A stretch of DNA of 64,000 nt, taken from the NCBI GenBank assembly GCA_036520615.1, contig DATDJI010000091.1, positions 113,750-177,749 on the forward strand. Direction: 5' to 3'. Under the pieces are notes generated by a model that searched no databases, had not been told where the DNA came from, and saw only the letters and a program-made list of their open reading frames with translations. Source of the stretch: CAMCXE01 sp036520615. Its GTDB lineage: Bacteria > Pseudomonadota > Gammaproteobacteria > Pseudomonadales > Cellvibrionaceae. Positions 12,101 through 19,772 of the stretch are shown one piece after another. The position numbers and the translations under genes were made by a program. Numbering within the stretch: position 1 is the first letter of the stretch; each line of letters starts with the position of its first letter.

Positions 12101-15100
12101 GCAAGTAACGAGTGTTAAATTAAATGCTGGTGGCCATGCGGATGATGAATTAATTATTAGTTATCGCGACACCTTAACAGTTGCCAGCGATGGAGCTAGC
12201 TGGTTCGGCATTAGCGGGTTGAAAAAAGTCACCGCGCAGGCTTTAACGGTAAATCGCAGTGCGCAACTAAGCAGTACTGCAAGCGCGCCCAGCCGCTGGA
12301 CGATTAATGCGGAAAATGGTGGTGATTGGAATACTGGTACATCCACTATTCATTTTAGTGGTTTTGATAAATTACTTGGCAGCGCCACTGCCGATGAATT
12401 TATTTTAGCGGGCGGCCGTATCAGCACATTAATTGATGGCGGCAACCAGGTAGACGCCGCACAGAACGATAGTTTGGCGACGGAAAATAAATTTACTTAT
12501 TGGACTATCACTAACAGCGGCGCAGGTTCACTTACCTATTTTGATATTAATAACCCGCCGGTGCAGAAGTTCGCCGGTATTGAAACTCTATTGGGTAATG
12601 CTTCGAATGATGAATTCCGCTTATTAACCGATGGCATCACAATTAATATTCGCGGTGGCAACAGCACGGGTGTGGATAAAGTATTTTTTAATGGCGCATT
12701 GGATATTACCCTCGGCCAACAGGATGTCGTCGGTGTAGGTATTGCGGAAATTGAATTTTTTAATGCCAACAGTAATACACAAAATACCCTGCATTCATCG
12801 TCTGCAGGCGGTGTCTGGACGTTAACCGGTGAAAATTCAGGGCGCTTAACGTCCGGCACAGAAACGCTGGATTTTTCTAACTTCCAAAATTTGCTTGGCG
12901 GCAAAGGTGATGACTTATTCGACCTGGATGAAAAAGCTCGCGTAACCGGTGTGCTCTCCGGCGGAGAGGGTAATAACAGTCTAACTGTGCATCACAACCG
13001 CGATTTAACCGCGACCTTAACTGCTGATGGCGCCGGAGATATTACCGCGGCACAGGCCATAGCTCGATTTGATGCTATTAATTCGCTACGGGTAATGCCG
13101 GTTGGAGGCGGTTCTCATAGCGCGACATTAACGGCGGCAAATTTAGCCAACGGTTGGGTATTAACCGACGATAAGGTTGTTCTCAATAAATTTAATTATT
13201 CGGGTTTTACCATTCTCAACGGTAATGAGAGCGCGGATAATTTTGTTTTGAGCGGTAAACAAACGCTGTCTATTAATGGTAAAGGTGGCAATGACTCGTT
13301 AACGGTTAAATCCAAAAAAGATACACAGGTCACCTGGCAATTGGTTAACGTGAATGGCCGGATTGATATATCCAATGGCGGTACAGTAGAAACGAGCTTG
13401 CCGATATTTTCCAATTTTGAGCAATTAATTGGTGGCGACGGCAATGATGCCTTTGTATTAAGTACCTCTAATACCGGTTACACCCTTTTTGATGGCGGCG
13501 CGGGTATTAACAGCCTGGCCGCAACTGGTGCGAATAACCAGTGGCAGTTAGGCGCACTAACCAGTGATGACAGCGCTGTGGTTGATCATTTAAATGCGGC
13601 TGAAGTTGTACGCATGCAAAGCCTGAAAGGCGCCGGTAACGATGCTTTAATCGGCAGCGATAATGACACCTTATGGCAGCTTGCGCGCGGTGGCGATGTG
13701 AACCTTACACAAACTGCAGACACGCAAAATCGCGCCATAGTGGCATCAGGTATAGGGCGAATTAAGGGCGGCAAAGCACAAGATGATTTTGTGCTACAAG
13801 AATCCGGCACTGGCAGCTTTGCGCGTATGGACGGCGGCGAAGTCGGCACTGATATCAGTACGGGCGTAAACACGAGCAGCGTGCGCGATAGCCTAACTGC
13901 GACGGCACTCACCTCAGATGTGCAGGTGCGATTGGATGCTATTGCCAGCTCAGCAAGCGTTGGCGCTAATCAGCTTGTTGTAGCAGGCATTGAGAATATT
14001 GAATTAAATGCCGCTAACAACAACAGTTTGTTTGGTCCCACGCTTGCGGATAAACAAGCTATTAATTGGCAAATCGCTCAGCAAAAACAGGGCAGTTTTG
14101 CGCCCAAGACTGGTTCTAATAGTGAGAACACCGTTGCGTTCAGCGGCGTTAAAAATATTATCGCAGGTGGTGGTGAAGACCGTTTTGTTTTGGCGAGCCT
14201 TGATGCCATAGGTGGAGAGTTAAGCGGTGAGCTTGATGGTGGTGAGGGCACGGATTTTATTGATTACAGTCAAGCAGCTCTGGTGGCCAATCAAAGCGCA
14301 TTCGATGTGGCTATAGGCGAGAGCGCCCGCCTTAAAAATATTGAAGGGGTTATCGGCAAAAATAACAGCAGTATGCGTTTGGTCATTAAGAGCACGAGTT
14401 CTCAGTGGTTGCTTGATGATATCGACGGCGCCGGCACAACCAGTGATGGTGTAAACGATGGACGAGTGACCCTCGCCACTGGCAAAACCGTGGATTTTAT
14501 CGACTTTGCTTCGCTTGTGGGTACGCAAGGGTCCGATATGTTTGATATTAAAGGCAGCCTAAACGGTGCAATTACAACTGGCGATGGCGTCGATGCGATA
14601 GCGGTAAGCGTCAGCGCTAATCGCGCTCAGGCAATTACCTTAAATAATGACAGCACCGATACCTTGCGCCTTGACTGGGCGGGTGTCGCGCCCGCCAATG
14701 TAAAAGAGACCTATAAGCAATCGGCTAACGGGCGTGAGTCCATTACATTGGAAGGCCCGTCGCTGCAGCCGTTTGCCATCGACTTCACCGCGCTTGGCAG
14801 TATTAATGATCGCTTAGCGGTGGAGGAAATGCGCGTACAAACCGCGTTTGAAACCGCCGGCAGCAACCGCGTGTCACTTGCGCAAAACGCTTTGCAATTA
14901 GCTATCGACAACGCAGGTACAGTTAAAACCGGTACCTGGTTTAACGTGGAAAATAAAACCAATTTGGTGCTGACCGGCCAGACGGGAGATCAATTAAATC
15001 TGAGCGGTAAAACCCAATTAGCGGGTGCCTTAACATTGGAAAAATTCACGATTAATTCCCTCGGTGGCGCCAACACTGCGTTAGGTGCGCAAAACCTTGC

Positions 15101-16967
15101 GGCAGGGCAAATTAATTTTAATAGCGTGGCAGGCATAGGCAGTGAATTAGCCCCTTTGGTTATTACCACCCCGCAAGTGCAGTTTAACAATCTGCGCGGC
15201 GATGCCTGGGTGAAAAGCACGTCGGATATTAAGCTTGCAAGCCTTGATGGCCAGGGCAAACTTACGCTCAATGCCGACGGCATCATCGGCCAAACCCAGC
15301 TATTAACCTATGCTAAAGATCTAAGCCTAAAGGCCAGTGGCGGCATTACGCTGGATAACCCGGACAACCGCTTAACCGGTGAGCTCACGCTCGAATCGGC
15401 TCATAACATAGTGCTGGCTAACGGCCTTACCCAGGTTAATACGGTCACCGCCGAAAACCTGAAAATCACTGGCCAAGATCTAACCTTTAACGGTCCTATG
15501 GTAGTGGCGGGTACAACGGATTTGACCAGCACCGGCAGTATTAATGCTCTTAATACTGGCAACCATCTAGCGCGCGTGCAATTAAATTCTGCAGGAGCTG
15601 TGAAGTTGATGGCAGGTACAGACAGTAGTCTTGCTGCGACCAAAGTGGGTGGCGCGCTGCAAGTACAGGCTGATGGGCTGGATGTGGTCGGTGATATCAC
15701 CGCCGCTTCGCTTGACCTCAACGCCAACACCAATGCTACATCGGGTAGAGGGCAGCTTAAGGTAAGTGGCCAATTAAATGCGCAGGACATTAAGTTGAGC
15801 GCTACGGATATAGTATTAAAAACCCAGCTGCAGGGCGGTGAGCTGAGCCTTAATGCCCAGTCAGTGACGTTGGAAAAGCCGATTAATTTGTTAGGCAACT
15901 TTACAGCTGATGTGGATACGCTGCTGCAATCGGCGGAAGCAGCCATTAATGCTAAGGGGGCTATCGACATTAATGCCAGCGGTGCGCTGCAATTAAATGG
16001 CGCGCTGAGCAGCCAGCAAAACCTGCAAATAACTGCCGATGGCGCGATTGCTCAGGGCGGCGCCTGGACGACAACCAGTGAGGGATCCAGTGCCGGTGGC
16101 GCAGATATAGTGGTGAAATCCGGCGGCACTATTTCCATGGAGCCTGCGGCAACTACGCAGAGCACTGGCGCTATCACTTATGACGCGGCTGGAACGGTCA
16201 AACTGAGCGCGCTAACGGCTAAAGGCGAAGTGGCAATTAACACCAAGGGCAGCATTGAAGATATTAACGACCTGGCTGTTAACATCACTGCACCCAGTGC
16301 GCGCCTAACAAGTGCAGGTGATATTCGCGGGCTTAATCTTGCCGTTGATAGTTTAGTGGGCCAGTTTGCTGGCATTGCGACTACCGTTAATCTGCGCAAC
16401 GAAAAAACTTTACGCATTGATCGCCTTGTCGGCGATGGCACTATTACCGTTGCCGCTGCCCGCGGCGATATCGTGTTTAACAACGATGCAGTTAAAAACC
16501 CGGAGATGGCAGACCTGTACGCTCAAACAGATTTGCCGCGGGAAAATACAGGTGTCGTGAATAGCAATTTCAATACGGGTACGTTAAATATTCTGGCGGA
16601 AAAGGGCCGCGTTAAAGCCACTGGCCCCGTTAATGTTAATCAGCCGGATTTAGTCGCCAACACAATAAATATATTTTCCGCTTTAGGCGTTAGTACCCCG
16701 GGCCGTCCGTTGGTTATTTACAGCAACACCGTGTTATATACCGGCACGGGCCTCAACTGGAAACCTTTTACCGCCTTCGGCCATCGTTTCACTTTTACTA
16801 GTGATAACGCACTGGATTTATCGCAGTTGCTGCTTGCCGCCGGGGATCAATTAATTGAAGTGGAACCCTTAGAAGACGTAAACCCTGCTGTATTTACCGA
16901 TGTGCGTAACTACTCGGCGGATAACATCTCGATTATGTTGCCCGCTGATCAGCGTTACGAGGAATAA
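3129..16967 (+). CDS. giant two-partner secretion exoprotein (TpsA, filamentous-haemagglutinin family)
   Basis: A 4,612-residue exported protein, probably a surface adhesin, secreted through the outer membrane by the transporter encoded next. A long signal peptide ends near residue 31 (QNALA-APEGG). Residues 32 to about 300 form the TPS secretion domain, with the hallmark INPNGLIF motif and the preceding IAFNRI element. Residues about 340-490 hold the typical GGHWLIDPSNITI block that follows the TPS domain. Residues about 1085-3800 contain roughly 30 units of 70-100 residues, each with a W-x-[LI] strand, a GF or IE turn and an acidic GGxGxDxF-like loop resembling degenerate RTX calcium-binding repeats. 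The last roughly 700 residues return to a beta-helix-like composition. No toxin tip, autoproteolytic domain or anchoring motif is seen at the C-terminus. The frame is intact over 13.8 kb. Confidence 0.93.
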   Translation: MTSPVFLLKRESVLSLVIASVVQVMSQNALAAPEGGQVVAGQAVIEQVEKETRIQQASERLSIDWKNFDINSDERVQFIQPNSSSIAFNRILSNKGSLIQGRIDANGQVVLINPNGLIFTEGASVNAGGLIASALQMNDQDYLNGKFTLNALEGSEGRVINSGLLNAATGGNISLLGQSVENKGLISAQLGSVNLAAGKEAVLTFEPNGLVGVRVTEAVLQKDLGVDAAVINSGEIKAEGGKVLITASTSKDIFSQAVNAGELSSAKSALVNADGSFTLGAGADINNTGVISVAAERKAGEAVIIGENITNEGVITADSQTAKAGSIEISAKNINETKGNGKVTAVAHASGQGGDIKLLGDKVGVLDLAQIDASGANGGGQVLLGGDKTGANVSIHNAEFLYVGEQAQIRTDATQAGEGGRLIAFAEDTTRIYGSLSARGGTDGHGGFIETSGLKGFDLYRAPDVSSVSGIGGHWLIDPSNITINTNSGADVDEFVTESSKYTAIGSGISLIGWSTLLSGAPATVQVITTDGDITFQNGYYFSVGGTKNTSITFDAKGDIKFNAGLVVDSSKASGQPNANASDESLSLTFNAGGVIDFNNTQFHTNGGSFTAKATTGNITSTGTIKTERPTTALDGATQSGAISITADAGQAAFNNISSAGFSFTSGEGDGGNAGSLNITAKQGVIITGSVSSAGGLGKDDISANGVSTPKTGGHANSLTINSSDGPINIVKLSADGGTAGFDTIIGGNNDRRDAAAGGNAGQVTLTASQGDINLTDTASNKFGTGTKDLGTTINPDNGKNGNGAGFTFTAKNITTKAIATNANEATFEASETVNLGNLNTALAKSDCGDGLCRGDVLIKTATGDSGIAVGQTAAWTIRGNTQLSLGTEGSVSLTTGANQFSGAGKNLSITAKDATLASNFALVLKNIAVENLNFFSALDISQDAAGSIVATNSARLNGKTVVLNNSGNNFNQIDSLSATDNAEIADSDTLTINSLSTPKLAITSTGTANLNGDINAQNRSVEITQKGAGSVAITGSATKSGAGDITVKTTGSGIGLSYSGSETATWDLNAKSLTTNNSTRFIYDGFATLIGGTGNDIFNVGALITPPNISGGSSGTDELHIDENNNAANNWNVAVVKAAQEFTAAQNGLLQVTGLDKIQVQNVNGSATPQLTLVDDGITTWTLTSTSNEFRLQNTNLGGGIVFSGFKQLNGGTGQDVFDYTGAGNTVFIGGLDGGNASAAEDKILGFNADTSWDLIGAQANFYRTSLPAEKVSFKNIDTLVGGNQKDVITLSNTIDAVNLSSFSAGFTLENFEGITATATNAKLTGYAGNSNWTVTDDKKGTITSGGRTTEFSGFNELISAEFQADGTTVNTDTFAIDLTGAIGKITGQAGDILNVRSGNAVANNWVINSDGSAQVGQQNGNTNNVYVGTITGVGTVNGSTGADNFTAQGTYTNGTIKAGFSADVEDKNTLSTAAADIVFNNADYTSNGILGINEFKASGTTAVLKVSSLLGAVNWQVTPGASANQLSGNVSDVTSNKSLTFENFATLNGGDNSDTFSLGAGAFNGGAIDAGIGDNRLINTTTNTAWNLNTNKLRSVNFANIQKLTAFDGDTLTAANANNTFTIGVGGVQLFNEETNTTYTLVDFKSLTGGDKVDRFNLNISAADTALKGGLGNDEFTLANDTIKTGVINGGDGTDTLKVTAGDNDWTLTAVQTGDVNTNTFNAIEVLAGGSGADTLDNKVASQTLSLTAVDSGVLHDTADATKISATLSGFNSINGLAVLKGFNGTQTWNLLTNTTGTIKDAADTTLNFGQTASVLGGSGNDTFIIAPTLTQFTLDAGTGLNTLQGANIDNAWAVSAQTAGAANEPLANTGTLNGTGNFTGVQQFKGGTAKDDLDLTGSTGLIISLATISGFETLLGGTDSQLIGANQTNNWQLIKGSIGTVNGIGFDGFSTLTGGTGRDIFAIANTAQFTGDINGGINSAANVRDEIRIDGVAGDYTVTTQGSGSLAYVNTTNSVLTKINFDEIETLVGGLAADKFTVNADVNMLLDGGSGSAIDTINLPATDLDIALAVGTAVSGINSLTLANFESIAADLASKSILRAIDGEATWDINGENAGLLTLKANNVTSTTRFSGFVNLVGGSGIDTFNFNAADSTGVVQGSFTGKLTGGAGDKLIARDAPNEWTLNTAADTKNSVKAKGGAIYVADFTGLTVLQGGSQQDQFIINGNHSDLSVFGGEGDDIFTLNDGAIVKSLQGEEGKNTLEGRKTGLLTWDLLSATGGTVKDGALVIATFSGIQAYVGRSAASVPEATPSGDVVNYFSAANGPVKKTWEFNSNQFKVVEDAITLAGMDSVTAGADTDTVLFKSAFKGTFNAGGGNDVLEIGSGSITVFEGGTGTDSIKGPVSGALWELSSDTNTVTSADGKKWVEDFHGVELLEGNATADDTLTSSLADNSWRLKTAQSGSINTINFTGFDYLVGSELKDQFIFDFVGEFGKGVDAGLGDNSVQLTTVTSVELDWTDKLVNGVKGTNRITGSNSADSELILVSPIALTWSIDRLDGGSISEGAAGDPANTFNFDQFKNIIGSDNVDTVIFTNAGRISGKLDGGVGNDSLQGLNRENTWQLGQAISVNAMGDQSAYISNALGFEQLIGGTGKDTFILTAKVNAAVNGKEGDDRLVLTTGGQLKGGFNGDKDINTIESQLAASRWDLTTPVNGLVSAGEEAVVKFTGANQWIAKPLIPAQAGDNSINLSQSKAALVWAISAGTGENATGQVELSGEAASRSNFSGFNRIVGSKGADEITLATALASLDLSDGDNRLLLNSGAKITQLSAGAGKDEIKSFTAANVWQINNATEGKLSTASADVIGQFSGFELLTGSGSDRLIGATDTNKWIITGPSSGTLNNVFSFSAFGRLQGNSGNDTFEFGAAGTIAGIEGGEGEDNLLARDGINQWNFSADDRGTIHAPNEVNYVNFNGVESFTGALTASDIVQLDPQVTSVKLNAGGHADDELIISYRDTLTVASDGASWFGISGLKKVTAQALTVNRSAQLSSTASAPSRWTINAENGGDWNTGTSTIHFSGFDKLLGSATADEFILAGGRISTLIDGGNQVDAAQNDSLATENKFTYWTITNSGAGSLTYFDINNPPVQKFAGIETLLGNASNDEFRLLTDGITINIRGGNSTGVDKVFFNGALDITLGQQDVVGVGIAEIEFFNANSNTQNTLHSSSAGGVWTLTGENSGRLTSGTETLDFSNFQNLLGGKGDDLFDLDEKARVTGVLSGGEGNNSLTVHHNRDLTATLTADGAGDITAAQAIARFDAINSLRVMPVGGGSHSATLTAANLANGWVLTDDKVVLNKFNYSGFTILNGNESADNFVLSGKQTLSINGKGGNDSLTVKSKKDTQVTWQLVNVNGRIDISNGGTVETSLPIFSNFEQLIGGDGNDAFVLSTSNTGYTLFDGGAGINSLAATGANNQWQLGALTSDDSAVVDHLNAAEVVRMQSLKGAGNDALIGSDNDTLWQLARGGDVNLTQTADTQNRAIVASGIGRIKGGKAQDDFVLQESGTGSFARMDGGEVGTDISTGVNTSSVRDSLTATALTSDVQVRLDAIASSASVGANQLVVAGIENIELNAANNNSLFGPTLADKQAINWQIAQQKQGSFAPKTGSNSENTVAFSGVKNIIAGGGEDRFVLASLDAIGGELSGELDGGEGTDFIDYSQAALVANQSAFDVAIGESARLKNIEGVIGKNNSSMRLVIKSTSSQWLLDDIDGAGTTSDGVNDGRVTLATGKTVDFIDFASLVGTQGSDMFDIKGSLNGAITTGDGVDAIAVSVSANRAQAITLNNDSTDTLRLDWAGVAPANVKETYKQSANGRESITLEGPSLQPFAIDFTALGSINDRLAVEEMRVQTAFETAGSNRVSLAQNALQLAIDNAGTVKTGTWFNVENKTNLVLTGQTGDQLNLSGKTQLAGALTLEKFTINSLGGANTALGAQNLAAGQINFNSVAGIGSELAPLVITTPQVQFNNLRGDAWVKSTSDIKLASLDGQGKLTLNADGIIGQTQLLTYAKDLSLKASGGITLDNPDNRLTGELTLESAHNIVLANGLTQVNTVTAENLKITGQDLTFNGPMVVAGTTDLTSTGSINALNTGNHLARVQLNSAGAVKLMAGTDSSLAATKVGGALQVQADGLDVVGDITAASLDLNANTNATSGRGQLKVSGQLNAQDIKLSATDIVLKTQLQGGELSLNAQSVTLEKPINLLGNFTADVDTLLQSAEAAINAKGAIDINASGALQLNGALSSQQNLQITADGAIAQGGAWTTTSEGSSAGGADIVVKSGGTISMEPAATTQSTGAITYDAAGTVKLSALTAKGEVAINTKGSIEDINDLAVNITAPSARLTSAGDIRGLNLAVDSLVGQFAGIATTVNLRNEKTLRIDRLVGDGTITVAAARGDIVFNNDAVKNPEMADLYAQTDLPRENTGVVNSNFNTGTLNILAEKGRVKATGPVNVNQPDLVANTINIFSALGVSTPGRPLVIYSNTVLYTGTGLNWKPFTAFGHRFTFTSDNALDLSQLLLAAGDQLIEVEPLEDVNPAVFTDVRNYSADNISIMLPADQRYEE

Positions 16968-17041
16968 TTATTTTAAAAATCGCTGCAAAATTCAGTAAGG
17001 CATTAACGCTGCGAAGAGTTTGCTGGTATTTACGAGACGAT

Positions 17042-17075
17042 AACAACCGCATTTTTGCATCTAGATGCGGTTGTT
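17042..17075 (+). terminator. hairpin between tpsA-like and tpsB-like genes
   Basis: The 11-bp perfect inverted repeat AACAACCGCAT / ATGCGGTTGTT has a 12-base loop, but the following T-run is weak (TGTGAAAT). It may act as a partial terminator or an mRNA-stabilising 3' end that lowers expression of the transporter relative to the exoprotein. Confidence 0.5.
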
Positions 17076-17249
17076 TGTGAAATGCGTATTCGCCTTACAC
17101 ATATTAACTTTCGACTATGTCCGCAGATCGCCTTCTTCAATTAAAAAGTCCTTTGTTAATAACTAGATAAAATTACATTTAGATTAAGTAGCGCGCATCC
17201 ATGACTTTGCGCATTTCCAACTTTATTTCCTATATTATTTGAATAGACC

Positions 17250-19166
17250 ATGATCAAAAAAATTCTTTCATTAATAACTTTTGTAAGCTTAATGCCTGCC
17301 GCTTTTGCCGGCGTGTTAGACATGCCCGATGCCACGGAGCTGCCGGATGCCGAAAACAAGTCCCTGCTAAAAGACATGAATATTCCCAGCGTGAAAGAGC
17401 GCGATCCCAACCCTGAGGGCGGCCAGCGTTTAAACGTAAAAGAGTTTCGTATTCAAGGGTTAGAAGACGATCCGGATTTCAATATTTCCAAAGCGGAATT
17501 AATTAAACGCGTCGAAGCCATTCGGTTTGATTTAATGGGCGAAGGTGAAAAGACTAAATCCGGCTATACGCTTAAAGAATTGGCGGAAATGGCGGATTTA
17601 ATTGCACAAATTGAAGAGGAAAGCGCGGATCAACACGTAGGCCCGGTGGAAGTACAAAAACTGGTATTTTTAATTCGCGAACAACGCCGTCGCCGCGGTA
17701 TTACCCTTGGCATGATTGAAACCGTTGCCGATACCATCACGCAATATTATCGCGAACGCGGTTTTATTCTTGCCAAAGCCTATATTCCTCAGCAGCAAGT
17801 GCGCGATGGCGTAGTGTCGTTAAATATTATGTTGGGTAAATTAGGTGGTGTTGAAGTGGTAAACGCCAAACGCATCAATAAAAGCCTGTTGAAACGCACG
17901 TTTAACGGTGCGCTAGATCAACCAGTGACGGCTGAAAATACCGAAGAAAATCTATATCTAATCAATGATATTCCGGGTGTATATGCGCAGGGTTATTTTG
18001 AACCAGGCGAGCAAGTGGGCGACACGCGATTAAAGCTGAATGTGACGAAAGAAGCCTGGTTTGATACCAGCGTACGCGTCGATAACCATGGCGCCAAAAC
18101 TACCGGTGAGAACCGCATATACGGCGAATTTGTACTGCATAACCCGTCTACTTTAGGTGACGAAATTCAATTGAGTGCATTGCGCACAGAAGAAGATAGC
18201 AGCTATGGTGCCTTGCATTACAGTTTGCCGATTTATACGCCACGTTTGCGTATGAAAATAGGTGCATCGCAGAATGACTTCGTATCGCGAATTAATTTCG
18301 GTGAGTCAAAAGCATCCGGCGTGGAATATTCAGGTTCGGCCAAGGTAGCCGATGCTGATGTTAGTTACCATTTGGCTCGCGGGCGAAAGCATAACAGTGC
18401 TATAAATCTTCAGTACACTTCCATTAAAACTAATATAGATCTAAATCAAGACGAAAAAATACCGGTGGTCGATACCACGTTGAATAATATTTCGTTAAAT
18501 TACCACACCGATTACTTAAACGAAAAAAGCCGCAGTCTGCATCAATTGGATGTGGGGTGTACCTCGGCGAAAGAAACTGATGAGAACAGTGCAAACAACG
18601 CTAATGCGGGCGAAGGTGCGCTATTGCGCGATATGAGTACTGATTTTTTCTATTACAATTATTCACTACTGAGCTTCTTCAAAAACCCACTTAGCCAATC
18701 GGATTTGCGCCTAGTGATTAACCACAGTCTGCAATATGCAGGTAAGCCGTTATCTTCGAGTAACAAATTTGATTTATCCGGCCCCAATCGAGCCCGTGCT
18801 TTTGATCTGAACCACTTCGTAGCCGATGACGCGGCCCACGTAGCTGCTGATATTATTTTTAACACACCTAAATGGCTGCAATTTGGCGGCCCGGAAGGCT
18901 CCAGTCAAAACGGCCTAACGCCATTTTTGCTCTCTGATATTGCTTATGGCATTACCTATCCAGAATATAGTTCCTCCGAGAAAAGTAATGCATTAGTTGC
19001 CGATATAGGCATTGGATTAAAGCTTAATACCGAATGGGGCCTGCGCGGTAACCTAGCCTGGGCAGTGCAGGTCGCGGATAAAATAAAAGCAGATGCTAGT
19101 GAAATCACCGCTCCAAAGGCCGACAAGAAAAATCACCTTTATTTTGAATTTATGTATAGCTACTAA
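17250..19166 (+). CDS. two-partner secretion outer-membrane transporter (TpsB; ShlB/FhaC family)
   Basis: A 638-residue protein predicted to be the outer-membrane beta-barrel that recognises and exports the adjacent exoprotein without energy input. A signal peptide is visible at residues 1-20 (ends PAAFA). Residues about 55-270 contain POTRA-type domains, including a segment with RERGFILAKAYIPQQ followed by VVSLNIMLGKLGGV, typical of the ShlB family. The rest alternates in barrel-like strands and ends in an aromatic residue (FEFMYSY), as expected for outer-membrane insertion. The length is usual to slightly long for the family. It lies 282 bases downstream of its cognate substrate on the same strand. 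The ribosome-binding site is weak, and the hairpin in the gap may limit read-through. Confidence 0.92.
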   Translation: MIKKILSLITFVSLMPAAFAGVLDMPDATELPDAENKSLLKDMNIPSVKERDPNPEGGQRLNVKEFRIQGLEDDPDFNISKAELIKRVEAIRFDLMGEGEKTKSGYTLKELAEMADLIAQIEEESADQHVGPVEVQKLVFLIREQRRRRGITLGMIETVADTITQYYRERGFILAKAYIPQQQVRDGVVSLNIMLGKLGGVEVVNAKRINKSLLKRTFNGALDQPVTAENTEENLYLINDIPGVYAQGYFEPGEQVGDTRLKLNVTKEAWFDTSVRVDNHGAKTTGENRIYGEFVLHNPSTLGDEIQLSALRTEEDSSYGALHYSLPIYTPRLRMKIGASQNDFVSRINFGESKASGVEYSGSAKVADADVSYHLARGRKHNSAINLQYTSIKTNIDLNQDEKIPVVDTTLNNISLNYHTDYLNEKSRSLHQLDVGCTSAKETDENSANNANAGEGALLRDMSTDFFYYNYSLLSFFKNPLSQSDLRLVINHSLQYAGKPLSSSNKFDLSGPNRARAFDLNHFVADDAAHVAADIIFNTPKWLQFGGPEGSSQNGLTPFLLSDIAYGITYPEYSSSEKSNALVADIGIGLKLNTEWGLRGNLAWAVQVADKIKADASEITAPKADKKNHLYFEFMYSY

Positions 19167-19272
19167 AAATCTTTTAGAGGTATCTAAAAAATAACCGCAC
19201 TAGAAAATCCAAAAGATACCGATTATTTTTGGGAAGCCTAGATCTGATAATAAATTTGATGTGGAGAGTTTT

Positions 19273-19668
19273 ATGCGTATCGTTGGTTTCTATGCAGGCT
19301 GCCTTGCGTTGTTGTATTTAGTGCTGACGCTGCGAACTATAGTCTTGCGCGGTAAATTAAAAGTTGCTCTTGGGGATGGCAAACAGGAACCTCTGCAGCG
19401 AGCCATTCGTGTCCATGCCAATTTTAATGAATATGTGCCCATCGGGCTTATTTTATTGTTTCTAATAGCATCTTCCGGCAGCCCAGCTCTTTTAATTCAC
19501 GGGCTTGGCATTGCTCTTTTATTAGGCCGCCTATTGCACGCTTTAGGTGTCAGCCGCACACCTGAGCCTTTTGTACTACGCCAAGCGGGTATGGTACTGA
19601 CAATCGGTAGCATTCTCGTTAGCGCAGGTTATTTGTTGCTGCAATTTTTTATGTTCGCATCTGTGTAA
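19273..19668 (+). CDS. MAPEG-family integral membrane protein
   Basis: A membrane protein of about 131 residues with four predicted helices. The family signature is a basic helix followed by the RAIRVHANFNEYVPIGL segment (residues about 46-62), where the arginine, asparagine and E-Y-x-P positions match MAPEG proteins, which include glutathione-dependent membrane enzymes. The bacterial members are mostly uncharacterised, so a detoxification role is only a family-level suggestion. Start chosen at ATG 19273 with GGAGAG at 19263-19268; a GTG at 19261 would place the ribosome-binding site inside the gene. It stands alone between the secretion locus and the ATP-grasp-like gene. Confidence 0.85.
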   Translation: MRIVGFYAGCLALLYLVLTLRTIVLRGKLKVALGDGKQEPLQRAIRVHANFNEYVPIGLILLFLIASSGSPALLIHGLGIALLLGRLLHALGVSRTPEPFVLRQAGMVLTIGSILVSAGYLLLQFFMFASV

Positions 19669-19772
19669 ATTTAGGTGGATGCAGCCTTGCGTAATCCGGG
19701 TTTTACACGATATTTTTAATTGCCTTTGGATTTCTTAAGCACTCGCTGAGCGCTACGCGTAGAGTGTCTGCC

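Noticed and set aside
6380..14560. CRISPR array or DNA-level tandem repeat
   Set aside because: The repetition is at protein level only, with diverged DNA, inside one intact reading frame.
3692..16560. Many open frames opposite or inside the giant exoprotein gene
   Set aside because: They are shadows produced by the repetitive, stop-poor composition of the real gene, with no start signals of their own.
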